This document shows, in pieces, positions 52,601 through 63,579 of a stretch of DNA of 64,000 bases; within the stretch, counting starts at the first letter, position 1, and each line of letters opens with the position of its first letter. The position numbers were made by a program, and so were the translations under genes. Below the pieces are notes generated by a model. The model was not told the origin of the DNA, did not search any database, and saw nothing but the letters and a program-made list of their open reading frames with translations. The stretch is from Marsupella aquatica (Eukaryota; Marchantiophyta). Where the stretch lies: positions 16,988,001 to 17,052,000 of the forward strand of contig OZ316898.1 of assembly GCA_973895155.1 (NCBI GenBank), written 5' to 3'.

Positions 52601-54105
52601 CATGTAGATGTTTGGGAATTTAGTCTCGAACGTCTTTTGAAGCTCTGAGCTGAGAGGAGCGGCAGCACACAGGATAGACTGAAGTTTCAGCTTGCTGAGA
52701 TCGAACTCATCCACAATTGGACTCTTCACCAGCTGCAGAATGATGGGCGGTACCAGTGGAGCAAATGTAACCTCGTATTTGATGAGTATCTCTAAAAATC
52801 TCCGGATCTCGTACCTCTCCATCACTACCACCGTGCCCTTCATCCTCATCGTAGCGCATCCCAACCCACAGATGCCGTAGATGTGAAACATAGGCATAAG
52901 GCCGAGGACAGTTCGGCCATTATCCCGAGCAACTTGCTCGTGGGAGAATTTTCCCTCGACTTGGCAGAGAGTTTGGCAAAGATTACACACAAGGTTTCTA
53001 TGGGTGAGCATCACGCCTTTTGATATACCGGTAGTGCCCGATGAATATGGGAGAGCACATAGATCATCTGGAGAGATGTCAACTGAGGGGACCTTCGATC
53101 CATCTGCCTGGAACAAGGTCTGCGCGGAGATAGTTCCTTTCGGAGCCTCGCCGCCCAATATCGCTATAGGAACATCAATGTCGGTCATCTGGAATCGAAA
53201 TTGAGATAGTGAGAGTCATCCTAAATCAAGCAACAAGTCGTCCCCCGATGGCTGCTTTGAAGCACTCGTGTGAAAAAGAATTTGAACACGCTCTTGCAAT
53301 TTGAAACTTACATATAGCATGATCTTGTTTAAAACTCTATGGACGGCTTAACACAATAATTCCACCGTTAGCACAATTGATCAGTGACTTCATATTCGGA
53401 GACGACTTTGACCTGCAGACAACCAGGTTTGAAATGTATTTGTCTAAAGATTTACTTCGATCTGTTTATCTAGATATAGATTGGATGAAGTTCCCTTAAA
53501 TCCTAAACCTCACGTCTTAAAATTGTAGATGGAGCTTTATGAACAGACTTACAAAAAGGAATCTGTTCTTATGAACAAATTGACTCTTGAGCTGTCATTA
53601 CTCAGAATCAATCACTCGATTTAAGTGTCAGTATTCAAGTTCTAGCTAGCGGGAGAGTTGAACCGCTCCTCCGTCGTACCTTGACAAAAGCTGCAGGATC
53701 AGTAATGATGAGCTTCGCTTCCGAATCGCTCACTTGCTTGGCGATTTCCTTCGGATGAGCATAGGGGTTAACTCCTGAAAAGACACCTCCAGCGCTCATA
53801 ATGCCAAAGACGAGAAGGAAGTACTCCGCCGTGTTTGGGAGGACAATGCAAACGACGTCTCCTTTCTTGATGCCCAGCTCAATCAGTCCTGCGGTGACAT
53901 TCTTCACCAAACTTTGAACCTGCCCGTAAGTATACTTTCGCTCATCTGAACTGTCGACGATGGCGACTTTGTCAAGGTATGAGTCCACAGCTTCCAGAAC
54001 AAACTGGGGAAGTGTCAAATTATCCGGAAACTTGAAAGCTGGTACGCTGCTCTCGTATATATACTCACGATCAGATGATCCGGTTTCAGCAGCAACAGTC
54101 GACAT
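49644..54105 (-). CDS. Fatty acyl-CoA synthetase of the ACOS5 (sporopollenin) clade, 4CL-like
   Basis: Seven exons on the minus strand: 54105-53680, 53188-52595, 51870-51672, 51134-50989, 50340-50273, 50113-50011 and 49775-49644, giving 555 residues. The start is the ATG at 54105, in the context GCCACCATG. Box I is [13 protein letters not shown] near 191; other adenylate-forming blocks are [51 protein letters not shown] and the C-terminal lysine in [30 protein letters not shown] and [12 protein letters not shown] match Arabidopsis ACOS5 as I recall it, better than true 4-coumarate:CoA ligases. Known ACOS5 activates medium/long-chain (hydroxy) fatty acids for sporopollenin; moss relatives act in spore walls. 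No SKL-type peroxisomal signal: the protein ends AAAT. Exon 3 could begin at 51867 instead. Confidence 0.9.
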
Positions 54106-57100
54106 GGTGGCCTGATCGATCGAGGTTCCTTGCAGTCCGTGAGTGTGAAACTTTTTCAAAGTAGCCTTCTGTTGTCCCGATGCACTTGAGTCGATGATTA
54201 CGCAGTTTCCGCTGGAAGAATGTTGTCACTGTTTCGTGGCGTGGTGCTACGACAATATGAAAAGCCTGGCTGCACCACATGTAGAACCAAACTAATTTTA
54301 GAACTAGATTATTGCCAATGCTCATTCCTGTGCATTTGAAACTGTCAACTGTCTTTTGTTGTTTGGACATCAAAATGGTACGTACAATTTCTAGTTCTGC
54401 AAAATTTCCTATGATCAGCCCATCGAATTTATATAGCTTACGGAGACAATATTCCGAGGAATGAACTACATGAGGTGAAAGATTCAAGTTTTCTCTTCCA
54501 ATGCTAGACCGCTGGAAACTGGTGAGGGATTACGACTGTGTCGTGCAGCTGGCGGACTGAAATTTCGACAAGGCCTGGTTTGATCCTACATTAGTTTGCG
54601 GCTTCCAGGACACTTCGACATAGACAAAACGGTCTTCGCATTGAAAGAATTCAACGGTATCATTTAAGATATCTGTTCATTGGAGATAGAGCTCACGTAC
54701 GCACATGTATACCAATAGATGTAAAAGTCAGTGAGACCTTTCCGCGTAGCTATTGTAGCGCAGTGAAGGTCCAATCGTAAACACGAAAAACTATCCACCA
54801 CAAGATCCTGAGTGTTCATTTCATTGCTTCCAACATAGCACCTAACTCACATTAAGATATGACCACTGAACGAGACTCTTCGGAAGTTGCAGCTGCACAG
54901 ACTTGTCCGTTGCCTTGCGAGATCAGCTTGATTAGATCCTGCTCTGCATTGATTCACCTCGCATTCCCTTCTAACGGATCTATCATGGAAGTCTCCAATC
55001 AGTCGCCACTTTTAGACAGTAGTTCTTATAGAGCCACTAGCTAGTTCAAGACCTTCGCAGCTGAGTGCAGAATACTGGGAAAGGCACGATTGAAGCTAAC
55101 TCAAGATAGAACTTATACACATAGCTAAGCAGGATGAAGCCAGCTGCCCCAGTTGACAGACTTCCCAGTCCAGAGGACAGACTTTGCGGTTTGATTGTCC
55201 CGTACTAAATGTCACAAGATTACATACTTTGCTGTCTTGTCGAACCGTACTGGATGTCACAGCTTCGCTGATCATGATTTTGAGCAGGACCTGAAATCGA
55301 ACGATTTTGGTCATATGTGTGCGAAAAGAAAGATGGATGCGAAGGTCAATGCTGTAGAGAACAGGTCGATTAGGATGCAGAAGCAAAGAAGTCATCAGGT
55401 CAGGAGTTCTGGGTAGGCGAACGACACGTACATGCAAGGAGAATGGCATCAGAGTTGAAATCAAAGAGGGCCATGCTAGATACCACTGTGGATTTGGCGA
55501 GAAGCCAAACTCAGCCTAAACTCGTGAGTCATAATGTCTAGGTTGTATTTGCACGTCCATTCGTGTGGGTAGATCAAATGTGTGGATTTGTATCATCTCA
55601 GACACCTTAGTGAGCAGATCGAGAGCAGATAGGAGAATGGCATCAGAGTTGAATTCAAAGAGGCCCATGCTAGATACCACTGTGGATTTGGCAAGAAGCC
55701 AAACTCAGCCTAAACTCGTGAGAATGTTTCGGTTGCATTTGCACGTCCATTTGTGTGGGCAGATCAAATGTGTGGCTTTCTCAGATACCTTAGTGAGCAG
55801 ATCGAGAGCACCGACGACCTCTCAAGTAAGAATTTCAATTGTCAACTGTAGTAGATCGCCGGACTTGACCCACATTATTTGCCATCAGCGTACCAGTGAA
55901 TGGAAGAAGTGAACGCCACATGGGTGAGCGAGTGCAATTGGGCACAAAGAAGAAGCTTTGGAAGTATGAGAAATTTTTTCAAGCTTTCGTCTTAATTGTG
56001 TGGTCGGTAACACTATTTCCTTGCCATCGGTGATACCCAATTTTCAAGGGCACCCTAGAAGTACTGTTACTAGAAGTCAGACTAATTTGGGAGAGGTATA
56101 ACTCTAATTTGGGTACAGCAACACAACCGAAAACTTTAATCCCCTAAAAGACACAAAAAAAACACCTAGACTCTTGAGTTTACTCGCACTCATGCAGAAG
56201 GTATTGTATGATGCAAGTAGACTGGAAGTTTTGCAAGCAAGGAGAGTATTGTTAGCTAGTCCCGAGTGGTTCTTAATGTCATTTGATTTTTGCTGACCAT
56301 TTGTATGTCTAGTGCATTTCTAAGACCCCATATGGCTAGTGAGTTTGCTAGCCAAAAGAGGAGTCCCAAAATTGGCTTTTAGTAACCAGGTTTTCGCTAG
56401 CTATTGGTTAATTACAGACTAAGTTTGCTAGCAAAGTTGGGTTTTTTTCGGAAATTTGCTCAATATTTCTTGCATGCTACAATGATCCGTAGGGAGTAAA
56501 GTATACATCTCACCAGCAGTTTTGGGCATTTCCGTTTAGCAGGAGACTTTATGGTGACTTGGCAACGGACCCGAAAAGTTTTTTGTTACGTACTAGTCGC
56601 CCATAAAGTTTACGGAGCACTCTATTGATGGAAGAATTTCGTAGAATACTATTTTAGTTTAAGTAAACTCAAGAATCTCAGTATTTTCCAGTGCTTCTCA
56701 AGGAGAGTGATGGGAGCATTTCGAGAAGAACATTTGGAGTCAATGGACTTGAATTATTGTCACAGACAGTACCTGAATTAGTGTGGACTCAGTATTACTT
56801 GTTGTACAGGAATTAGTGTGATCGGAGACAATTGCTCACCCTGATTAGGGGAAGTTTATTGAAGGACTGTACAAACATCGTTTCCATATCCCAAACAGTT
56901 TCAGTTCTTGATCCTCAACGAAGGATTATGTTAGGTGTGAAACTAAAGGCCAGAGATGACTTAGAAGATTGGACTTCGCTGAAGAGGGCTCCGCCTTTCT
57001 CTATAAATAATGGCATACTTTTCAGGATCATGAACTTGGTGGAGCAAAATGCAACGATCCTAGCAACCAAAACTAATGTAACGAGTAGACTAGGAAGCTC

Positions 57101-58134
57101 GGTTTTTCTGGCTCATGGCTCTCCGTATGATCCACTGCTCAGTATCTCCAGGGCCCATAATCGTATCTGCAATCGTGTGGGTAAGTGGAAATCTGAAAGT
57201 AACGAAAAATTAGATTTGAAGAATGTTAAATGGTGAACGGGCAGGGATTTGGCAGAGATCTTTGGTATCAAAAGAGGGCCAATTCCAAGCTGGAGCACAA
57301 GGTAGTGCCCTCTTTTTATTCCACCTTGTGGTCATCGACCTTTGCAGAATTGAAGTACATACTGTTAACAAAATCTAAAAGTATTCATATCTAATATAAT
57401 CGAAATGGGTGCTGCCGTGAGAGATTAAATGTCAAAAGCTATTCATCCATCCATTGTTATATAAAACGCCTTTCCCAAAGTTCTATTGAATCCATTTCGT
57501 AAGTTCTTCTGTCTTTCTGCAAATTTCGATGTGTTCCAGAATAACGAGAAATACTGTAACTAGCGACAACAGGTGGCCAGAAGATGCTGTGCACTTAGTT
57601 TGAGTATGAATTACAAACGTTGCCACAACATTCTTCCGATCCAACCTGGGATCGTAGCTCTAGTTCTTCGGGTGGACTTCGGTTTTGGGTCGCATGGGGT
57701 CCACGACATTCCACGGGAATGCTCATATTTCCCCCCTTGCAAATATACCGCTCTGGCCAAATATACTTGTACAGTCGAATGGCAAAAAACTTCAACGTGG
57801 CGAACACCGCTTGCAAGGATTCGACTCTCGATCACGGTTTGCCGAAAGCCTGATCATGTGTTCATGGTGAGCTTGACATATTTTACGCTACCTAGCTCAT
57901 TTAAATCCCGTACAAAATCTAAAACACGCAAAACCAAGGAGAATGCACAGCCCGGGCTCCTCATTCCTTCACAAAGTCCTGGAGTATGAGGCGAGTTTTC
58001 TAACTGGGAAAGAGTTTCTAATGACTTTGAAGCGCATCCTCGATCAGTTGAAGAGACTACAAATAGAATACTGAAAAGTTCCGTTATACACTTGGTCTCC
58101 ATCTAGTGACGACTATCTATTGGGCTTCTATTAA
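54106..58134. other. Intergenic region between the ACOS-like and L3 genes
   Basis: About 4 kb. The first few hundred bases are the ACOS-like gene's promoter/leader (transcription to the left). A 194 bp tandem duplication lies at 55441-55811. The longest other frames (57573-57989 plus, 138 codons; 56832-57236 plus, 134 codons) have no recognisable domain and lie in DNA of ordinary intergenic composition. No gene is supported. Confidence 0.45.
55441..55811. repeat. Tandem duplication, period 194 bp
   Basis: Two copies, from 55441 and 55635, share GAATGGCATCAGAGTTGAA, CATGCTAGATACCACTGTGG, AAGCCAAACTCAGCCTAAAC and TTAGTGAGCAGATCGAGAGC. The second copy lacks several short segments. Confidence 0.92.
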
Positions 58135-58330
58135 GTGTTACTTCCAAAACAGCAGAGAAACTTCCATTAAATTTCATACAAATTTTGGAACGAACGAATG
58201 ATTCTAACTGGAACACTAACTTTTGGGAAGATTCTCCCTTACAATCTTAGCCGGGATTATGCCCAACAAGTTTCCAATCTTGCCAGGCAATGCTCCTCTG
58301 ATGAGCAAAGCATGCATATCATCCTCTAAT
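58135..58330 (-). pseudogene. Duplicated copy of the L3 last-exon tail with its frame still open
   Basis: On the minus strand, codons from about 58330 to 58219 read [20 protein letters not shown]… and end …NLPKS then TAG at the same relative stop as the L3 gene 180 bp away. It differs from the functional tail at about 8 of 35 residues with no stop or shift. The flanking 3' DNA (TCTGCTGTTTTGGAA) is duplicated as well, so this is a tandem duplication of about 180 bp. No splice path I tried joins it to the L3 exons in frame, so a relic is the default reading. Confidence 0.7.
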
Positions 58331-58394
58331 CTGTGTTAATTCCAAAACAGCAGACAAAAGTTACAGTACAGTGAAAACAATTTTAACTGAGAAA

Positions 58395-59511
58395 CTAACT
58401 TTTGGGAATGTTCTTCCCTACAATCTTAGCTGGGGTAATGCGTAACAAGTTTCCAGCTTTCCCAGGCAATGCTCCTCTGATTAGAACTGCATGCATTTCA
58501 TCATCTACTTTAATAATCTCCAGTTTCCTTATCTTGGCTCTGCCTCCTCCAAGGCGACCAGGCATTTTCTTCCCAGGATACACACGTCCAGGGGTGGTAC
58601 CCGCACCAATAGATCCTAACTGCCTGTAACTCTTCGATCCATGGGTCCTTTGTCCTCTTGCAAAATGCCATCTCTTGATACCCCCTGCATACAAGGCCAG
58701 GCAGAGAGAGACCCCAGGGCAGGGAACAGCCAAAGTAGATCAGAAACTGAATTCAACCAAGCAATGCCAATTGTATCCTCTAACACTCTAGCCCGTAAAA
58801 TTTATGGCAACAGCAGCTGGAAGAGAGAATGTACGAGAGAGAAAAAGAGAAACTTCACGCACCAGCAAATCCCTTTCCAATCGAATTGCCTGCCACATCA
58901 ACCAAGTCACCTTCCTTGAAGAGCTCGTCCAACTTCAGCTTCTGCCCAGGTTCATAACCTTCAGAGGAAACCAACCTGAACTCCTGCAGGTGCCTCATGG
59001 GGATGACTTCCACCTTCTTCAAATGGCCAAGCTCCGGCTTCGTGAGCTTGGTGTCCCTCACTCTCCTGTACCCCACCTGAACTGCAGAGTAACCATCAGT
59101 GGCCCGCGTCTTCACCTGCGTCACGACATTCCCCTCGTGAAATCCCACCACCGTCACCGCCACTGCATTTCCCTCTGGGGTGAAGTAGGTCATCATCCCC
59201 ATTTTGGTCCCCATGACGCCCACACCAGCCTCCATTGCCATTCTCACAGCTCCCTTCGAGGCCGAGCTGCTGCTGCCCCCCACAACCTGGGAAATGGAAG
59301 CCGCGACCATGGAGCTGAAATCCTCCGAGGAGGCCTTTGCTGCTGCTTTCAGGGGCAGAGCAGCAGAGCCACACCGCAGGCCATGGAACGGGGGCAGGAG
59401 CACCACCGACGAGGATGTGGAGCACGTCGAGGTCGCTGCTGCCGGAGCTTTGGCGATGGAGAGGGAGGCGAGACTCGATGACAATTTCGCAACGGAGCAC
59501 ATGGAAGCCAT
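58395..59511 (-). CDS. Chloroplast 50S ribosomal protein L3 (bL3c)
   Basis: Two exons on the minus strand, 59511-58863 and 58684-58395, joined in phase 1 after GFAG, give 312 residues. Known role: early-assembling protein of the large ribosomal subunit, here of plastid ribosomes. Seen: a Ser/Ala/Thr-rich, nearly acid-free N-terminus of about 85 residues (transit peptide); then [13 protein letters not shown], the start of bacterial-type L3; [31 protein letters not shown]; the hallmark THGSK followed by [18 protein letters not shown]; and a C-terminal [12 protein letters not shown]. Bacterial-type rather than cytosolic eL3-type sequence together with the presequence supports a plastid location over mitochondria, though the latter is not excluded. 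ATG 59511 is chosen as the first Met before the presequence. Confidence 0.94.
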
Positions 59512-59685
59512 CGCTGCTGCTGCTTGCTTCCCCTCCCCTCACCGATAATTCATATCGAGAATGGATGACGATGATTCTGAAGAACGTCGCAGGAATTCTT
59601 CGAACGGAGAGACGAAATTCGGATTACACAGAGTGTAGAAGAGATATGGTCGAGCCACCTCGCCCACCACACCTCTGGTCAGGTT

Positions 59686-59890
59686 AAGCTTTTGAACCAG
59701 AGCTAGCCTTTCAGAGTATAGTACTGCACTGGCGGGTTAGCTTTTGAACCAGGGCTAGCCTTTCAGAGGAGTGTATTGTACTGGCCGATTTGGCTTTGAA
59801 CCAGGGTTAGCCTTTGTGTTTTATATCTTGAATGAAGTACTTTACATAAGCGAGAAGCTAGCCTTTGTGTGTTATATCTTGAATGGAGTA
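59686..59890. repeat. Minisatellite block A (~52 bp units)
   Basis: Units of the form GCTTTTGAACCAGGGCTAGC then CTTTCAGAGTATAGTACTGCACTGG start at about 59689 and 59738; shorter, diverged ones at about 59791 and 59850 share GCTAGCCTTTGTGTKTTATA and TCTTGAATG. It lies about 180 bp upstream of the L3 ATG (minus strand), so it may fall within or beside the L3 promoter. Confidence 0.8.
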
Positions 59891-60242
59891 TTTTACTTAA
59901 GCGAGAAGCCAAAACCCAAAAAAAAACCGGAGTCACCGGCCAGACCAGAACCGGTCAAAGGCCAACCGTCACACCAGGACCAGACACGTCCAGTCCAGGG
60001 GACCAAGGTAAGAAAGGGAAAGTGACGCAAGGAGGCAAAATGCCACCCATCAAAAACAATTGAAAACACCCCAGACCAGAGGGCTGACTCAGCCAAGAGA
60101 ATGGGAAGAGACTTAGCGACTGAATCCCATGCGTAAATCTCAACATGGAGAATTCACCTTCCACAACACAAAAAACAATCCAAACCTACCGTACAACTGC
60201 CAGGCCCACAACAAAAGTAACTAGGGGGGGCAGAAACTACAA

Positions 60243-60572
60243 AAGGGCTAACCTTTCAGAGTAGTGTACTCTACTGATGAGCTACGCTTTGAACCAGGGC
60301 TAGCCATTCAGAGTAGTCTACTCTACTGGTGGGTTACACTTTTGAACCAGGGTTAGCTTTTGAGAGTAGTGGACTGTACTGGTGACATAAGCTTTGAACC
60401 AGAGTTAGCCTTTCAGGAGTACATTGTCCTGTACTGTGAGGGCACTCTCGCACCTCTGGTGAGTTCAGCCTTGAGCCAGGGTCAGCCTTTCAGGGTAGAG
60501 TATATCCTATTGTACCCTGAGAGCAATCTGGTGAGTTCAGCTTTGAACCAGCATTAGCCTTTCAGAGTAGGA
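60243..60572. repeat. Minisatellite block B (~52 bp units)
   Basis: About six units of the same family as block A: GGCTAACCTTTCAGAGTAGT (60245) and GCTTTGAACCAG-type starts near 60289, 60342, 60391, 60468 and 60540, each followed by TTAGCCTTTCAGAGTAG and a TACTGTACTGGTG-like end. Blocks A and B are separated by about 350 bp of unrelated sequence. Confidence 0.82.
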
Positions 60573-61139
60573 ACATGGGTGCCTAGGCAGAGTCCAAAGA
60601 GCAACCCCAAAGGAAGGTCTGCTACAGTAGTTCAAAAGCAATGTACACCTTTAAAATTTTGCACAATAGTCTCTAGCCTGGGGAGCCATGAGCTCTTGTC
60701 CAGGCAGGAAAGCATTCACTTGAAGGGCCTCACCCGGCCTGCTAATTGAGTGTAGGAGTGCCCAAGCACAGTGGGAACAAGGTGGGGGCAGGGTGCTGTG
60801 CTTGCCATACAGGGGAACGGGGAGGAGGCCAGCTATGGTGAGCCAAGCTTGCTATAAACACTTCCAGACATTGTGATTGGCAGACCAGTGCAAGCGCTTT
60901 TATAAATCAGTTCGGTTCGGATGGACTGCAAACTGTAGCCATTAGGTTGGCACACAAAATAATTATGAATAATTAGGATGAACCTGTCACTAGTAGTCTC
61001 AACCCCTTCTCAGCTTCCATACCCCCAGAGTCAGGGTCGTGAGGCTTCACACTAGGCCTTTACTAGGTAGCTTAGGCTTTCAGTGCACAGAAGTTTAGAT
61101 AACCTTTGTTTTCTTTTAGACTAGCTCAGTACTCAGGTG

Positions 61140-61400
61140 TTGCGCAAAAGATGTTGTTTGCATGAAAACTATCATTGTGTAAAAGATGTAGTTTGGGAAA
61201 AAGATGTTATTTCCTTAAATAAGTTGATGCGTGAAATATATCAATGCATAGAATATGTCATTGTGTAAAAGATATCATTGCGGGAAAGATATTGGTGATG
61301 TTGTTACAAAAACATGTCATTGCAGAAAATATGTTGTTGGTGTCATTGAAAAAAATGAAGTTGTGTAGAAGATGTAATTGTGAAACAGATGTTATTTTGG
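61140..61400. repeat. Degenerate short-period repeat tract
   Basis: The motif (A)AAAGATRT followed by TRTTTT or CATTGYG recurs at irregular spacing of about 25-35 bp, for example TGTGTAAAAGATGTAG, GGAAAAAGATGTTATT, GTGTAAAAGATATCATTGCG, GTGTAGAAGATGTAATTG and GAAACAGATGTTATT. The copies are too diverged to define one unit length. Confidence 0.5.
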
Positions 61401-62629
61401 GGTTTTCAAGGCATGACGTGTGTGCCCAAAGAAAGAGCAAAAGATGTGTAGACATGCCAAGGTCTGTAATTTTTAGTTTTGGGGGAAAGATGTGTGTGAA
61501 CAAGAAAGAGCCAAAGACAGATAGTGGTATAGGCCAGGCATTTGGGGCAAAGGGCAGTGGGAGTCCCTTGGGCAAAGGCTAATAATTAAGCAGGTCTATT
61601 TGGGCTTTGAAAAGAAAAAATGGTGGAATGGCTGACTTGATAGTGTATTACATGAGTTTAATTTTGGCTTGTAGTCCCTACAAAATGTCACAACCAGGAA
61701 ACTCTGTCCGGAATTGACTGGGCAGACCATGTTTTGGACTTTGTGCCATTGTTTGCACAAAGTACTTGTCTGGGAGGTGGAGCCTGGGGAGGGTTGAGGA
61801 TTAAAGGAGGACAAATCCTCATTGATCCTTTCTCGTCCCCTCTCTCCTGGATTTCTTCCTTGTTTTCCAGTCTCTTTATGCCTCGTCCTCTATTTTCCCG
61901 TTTCCGCATACCTCCTCCTTGATTTGTTGCTTTCCTAATTTTATTTTTGGCACTGCAAACATTAGATTGTGAATGATGACCACTCTACAAAGTGGCAGGA
62001 CTTTGTTTTATAGATTTTAATAACTATGCTGGAAACCCTGTTTTATTTCCTAATGCGCAGTTTAGGAATATTCTAAGTTTCTTTATGTAAACACTGATTT
62101 TCTATATAGCTCTATAGTTAAATATAGAGAAATGATAGTTTTCATTGCCTTGTCATGTGGAAGCAAAACAAATTATCTTTCAGCATAGGCAGGCTCTAGC
62201 CTGACTGTCCCTAGAGTACAAGCAAGGTCATTGGGACCCCCCTCCATCCGGTGACGATGCTTTAACCGGCAATGGTAACCAGGTTTTGGTGAAGACTGAA
62301 CTAAACTAATCATCTTTGCCTCTGATGGATTCATATGTCACCCTACACCCCTCCTTTGAAAGTGATCCTATACCCTCCTTCCCTCTCTCATGTAGGACTT
62401 GGCTCCCCAGGCTCAAACTCACCGCCATTATTCCTGGGCATCCAAGATTGGAAGTGAGCATAAAGATCCCATAGCTGGAAACGGTCACGCACAAATTAAA
62501 ATGGGTATGTTGCTTTCAAACAAGCGGGACCTATGAGATTCTCTCTTGAGGCAGGACTTGACCTAGACACTCACTCCCCTTTTCACTTGGCTAACCATTT
62601 AAAGGACAGGGTGGTTTCTAGTGCATCAT

Positions 62630-63035
62630 AAGAGCTCTAAAAGCTATGCTTTTCATCTACTCCAGGCCATTTCCTTGGTTCATGAAAATGGGCTTACCTA
62701 CTATCCCTAATAGGAGTGGTTACTTGCATTATCAGTTATTTTTATTAAATGTTGCCCTTCAACAGTTCGTTGTTTGTGCTCCAGAAGAGCTGTAGAAGGT
62801 ATGCCTGCCATCTACTCCAGGCTATTTTCTTCTTTCATGAAAGTCACTTGAACTCATCCCAAAGCAGTTCAACACTTTGTTGTTCATGCTTCAGAAGAGC
62901 TCTCGAGGTCATGCCTTCCATATTCCAGGCTATTTTCTTCTTTCATGAAGTCACTTAAAGCCTTCTGAAAGACGTTCAACACTTTGTTGTTGGTGCTCCA
63001 GACGAGCTCTAGAATTCATGCCTTTTCATCTAACA
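62630..63035. repeat. Tandem repeat, period ~107-110 bp, three to four copies
   Basis: Units start with TTCAACACTTTGTTGTTCAT or close variants at 62758, 62868 and 62975; each continues GCTCCAGAAGAGCTCT, then ATGCC, TCTACTCCAGGCTATTTTCT and TTCATGAA. A partial leading copy starts near 62632. Confidence 0.88.
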
Positions 63036-63579
63036 TGTTCTCTGTTCTGCTAAACTCATCTGATTTGAACTTTAGCTAGTCAAAAATAGCAACTGGGCCA
63101 ACAATGCTCGTAAAGGTAAAAACACTGTAGAACCGAGAACACTGGACGAAAAAAGTTGAAGCAGTTTAGAACATTCAGTCTGAAGGAAACTTAACTCCAT
63201 AGTCGGACGCACTATGCACGAACAAATTGTACTTCAATGCACCAAATCTTTAAAAAGTTTGCATTCACTTTTCTCGTAAAGAATCAAGTTTCCACGTGAG
63301 TTTCAAGTCCACTGATCATAGTATTTCCCGTCGTGTGTAGGACATACCACCAAGCTTCGTTGCTTGAGAAGAGCTCATCTTCAAAGCTCAGTCAAAGCTC
63401 CTATCTCAAAGAATGAGACTCTAACGAACATCATCAGTGAGAGGGTTGCTAGACTTCAAGCACTACGACTACAAAACTAACCCTGGATTAAGGTCCACGG
63501 GGGACCACCCTAAAAACTCGATGCTGCATTTGAAAGAATGACAACTAAAGATGTAAAGCATGCCTAAACCTGTGCGCCA

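Larger units (their letters stand above)
60573..63579. other. Intergenic region left of EMC3
   Basis: No supported gene. Contents: a degenerate AAGATGT/ATTG repeat tract (61140-61400), a stretch of 61.4-62.6 kb without recognisable features, and a ~109 bp tandem repeat (62630-63035). The rightmost few hundred bases are probably the EMC3 3' UTR. Confidence 0.45.

Noticed and set aside
54106-54159. Upstream extension of the ACOS-like protein (KKFHTHGLQG…)
   Set aside because: The extension starts at a TTG, whereas the ATG at 54105 has a near-perfect context; treated as 5' UTR.
58804-59481. 225-codon plus-strand frame rich in His and Gly
   Set aside because: Antisense of L3 exon 1; the reverse reading gives an excellent ribosomal protein L3.
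59686-60572. Spaced ~52 bp repeats considered as a CRISPR array
   Set aside because: Eukaryotic context, whole unit repeats including the 'spacers', and degenerate copies; this is a minisatellite.
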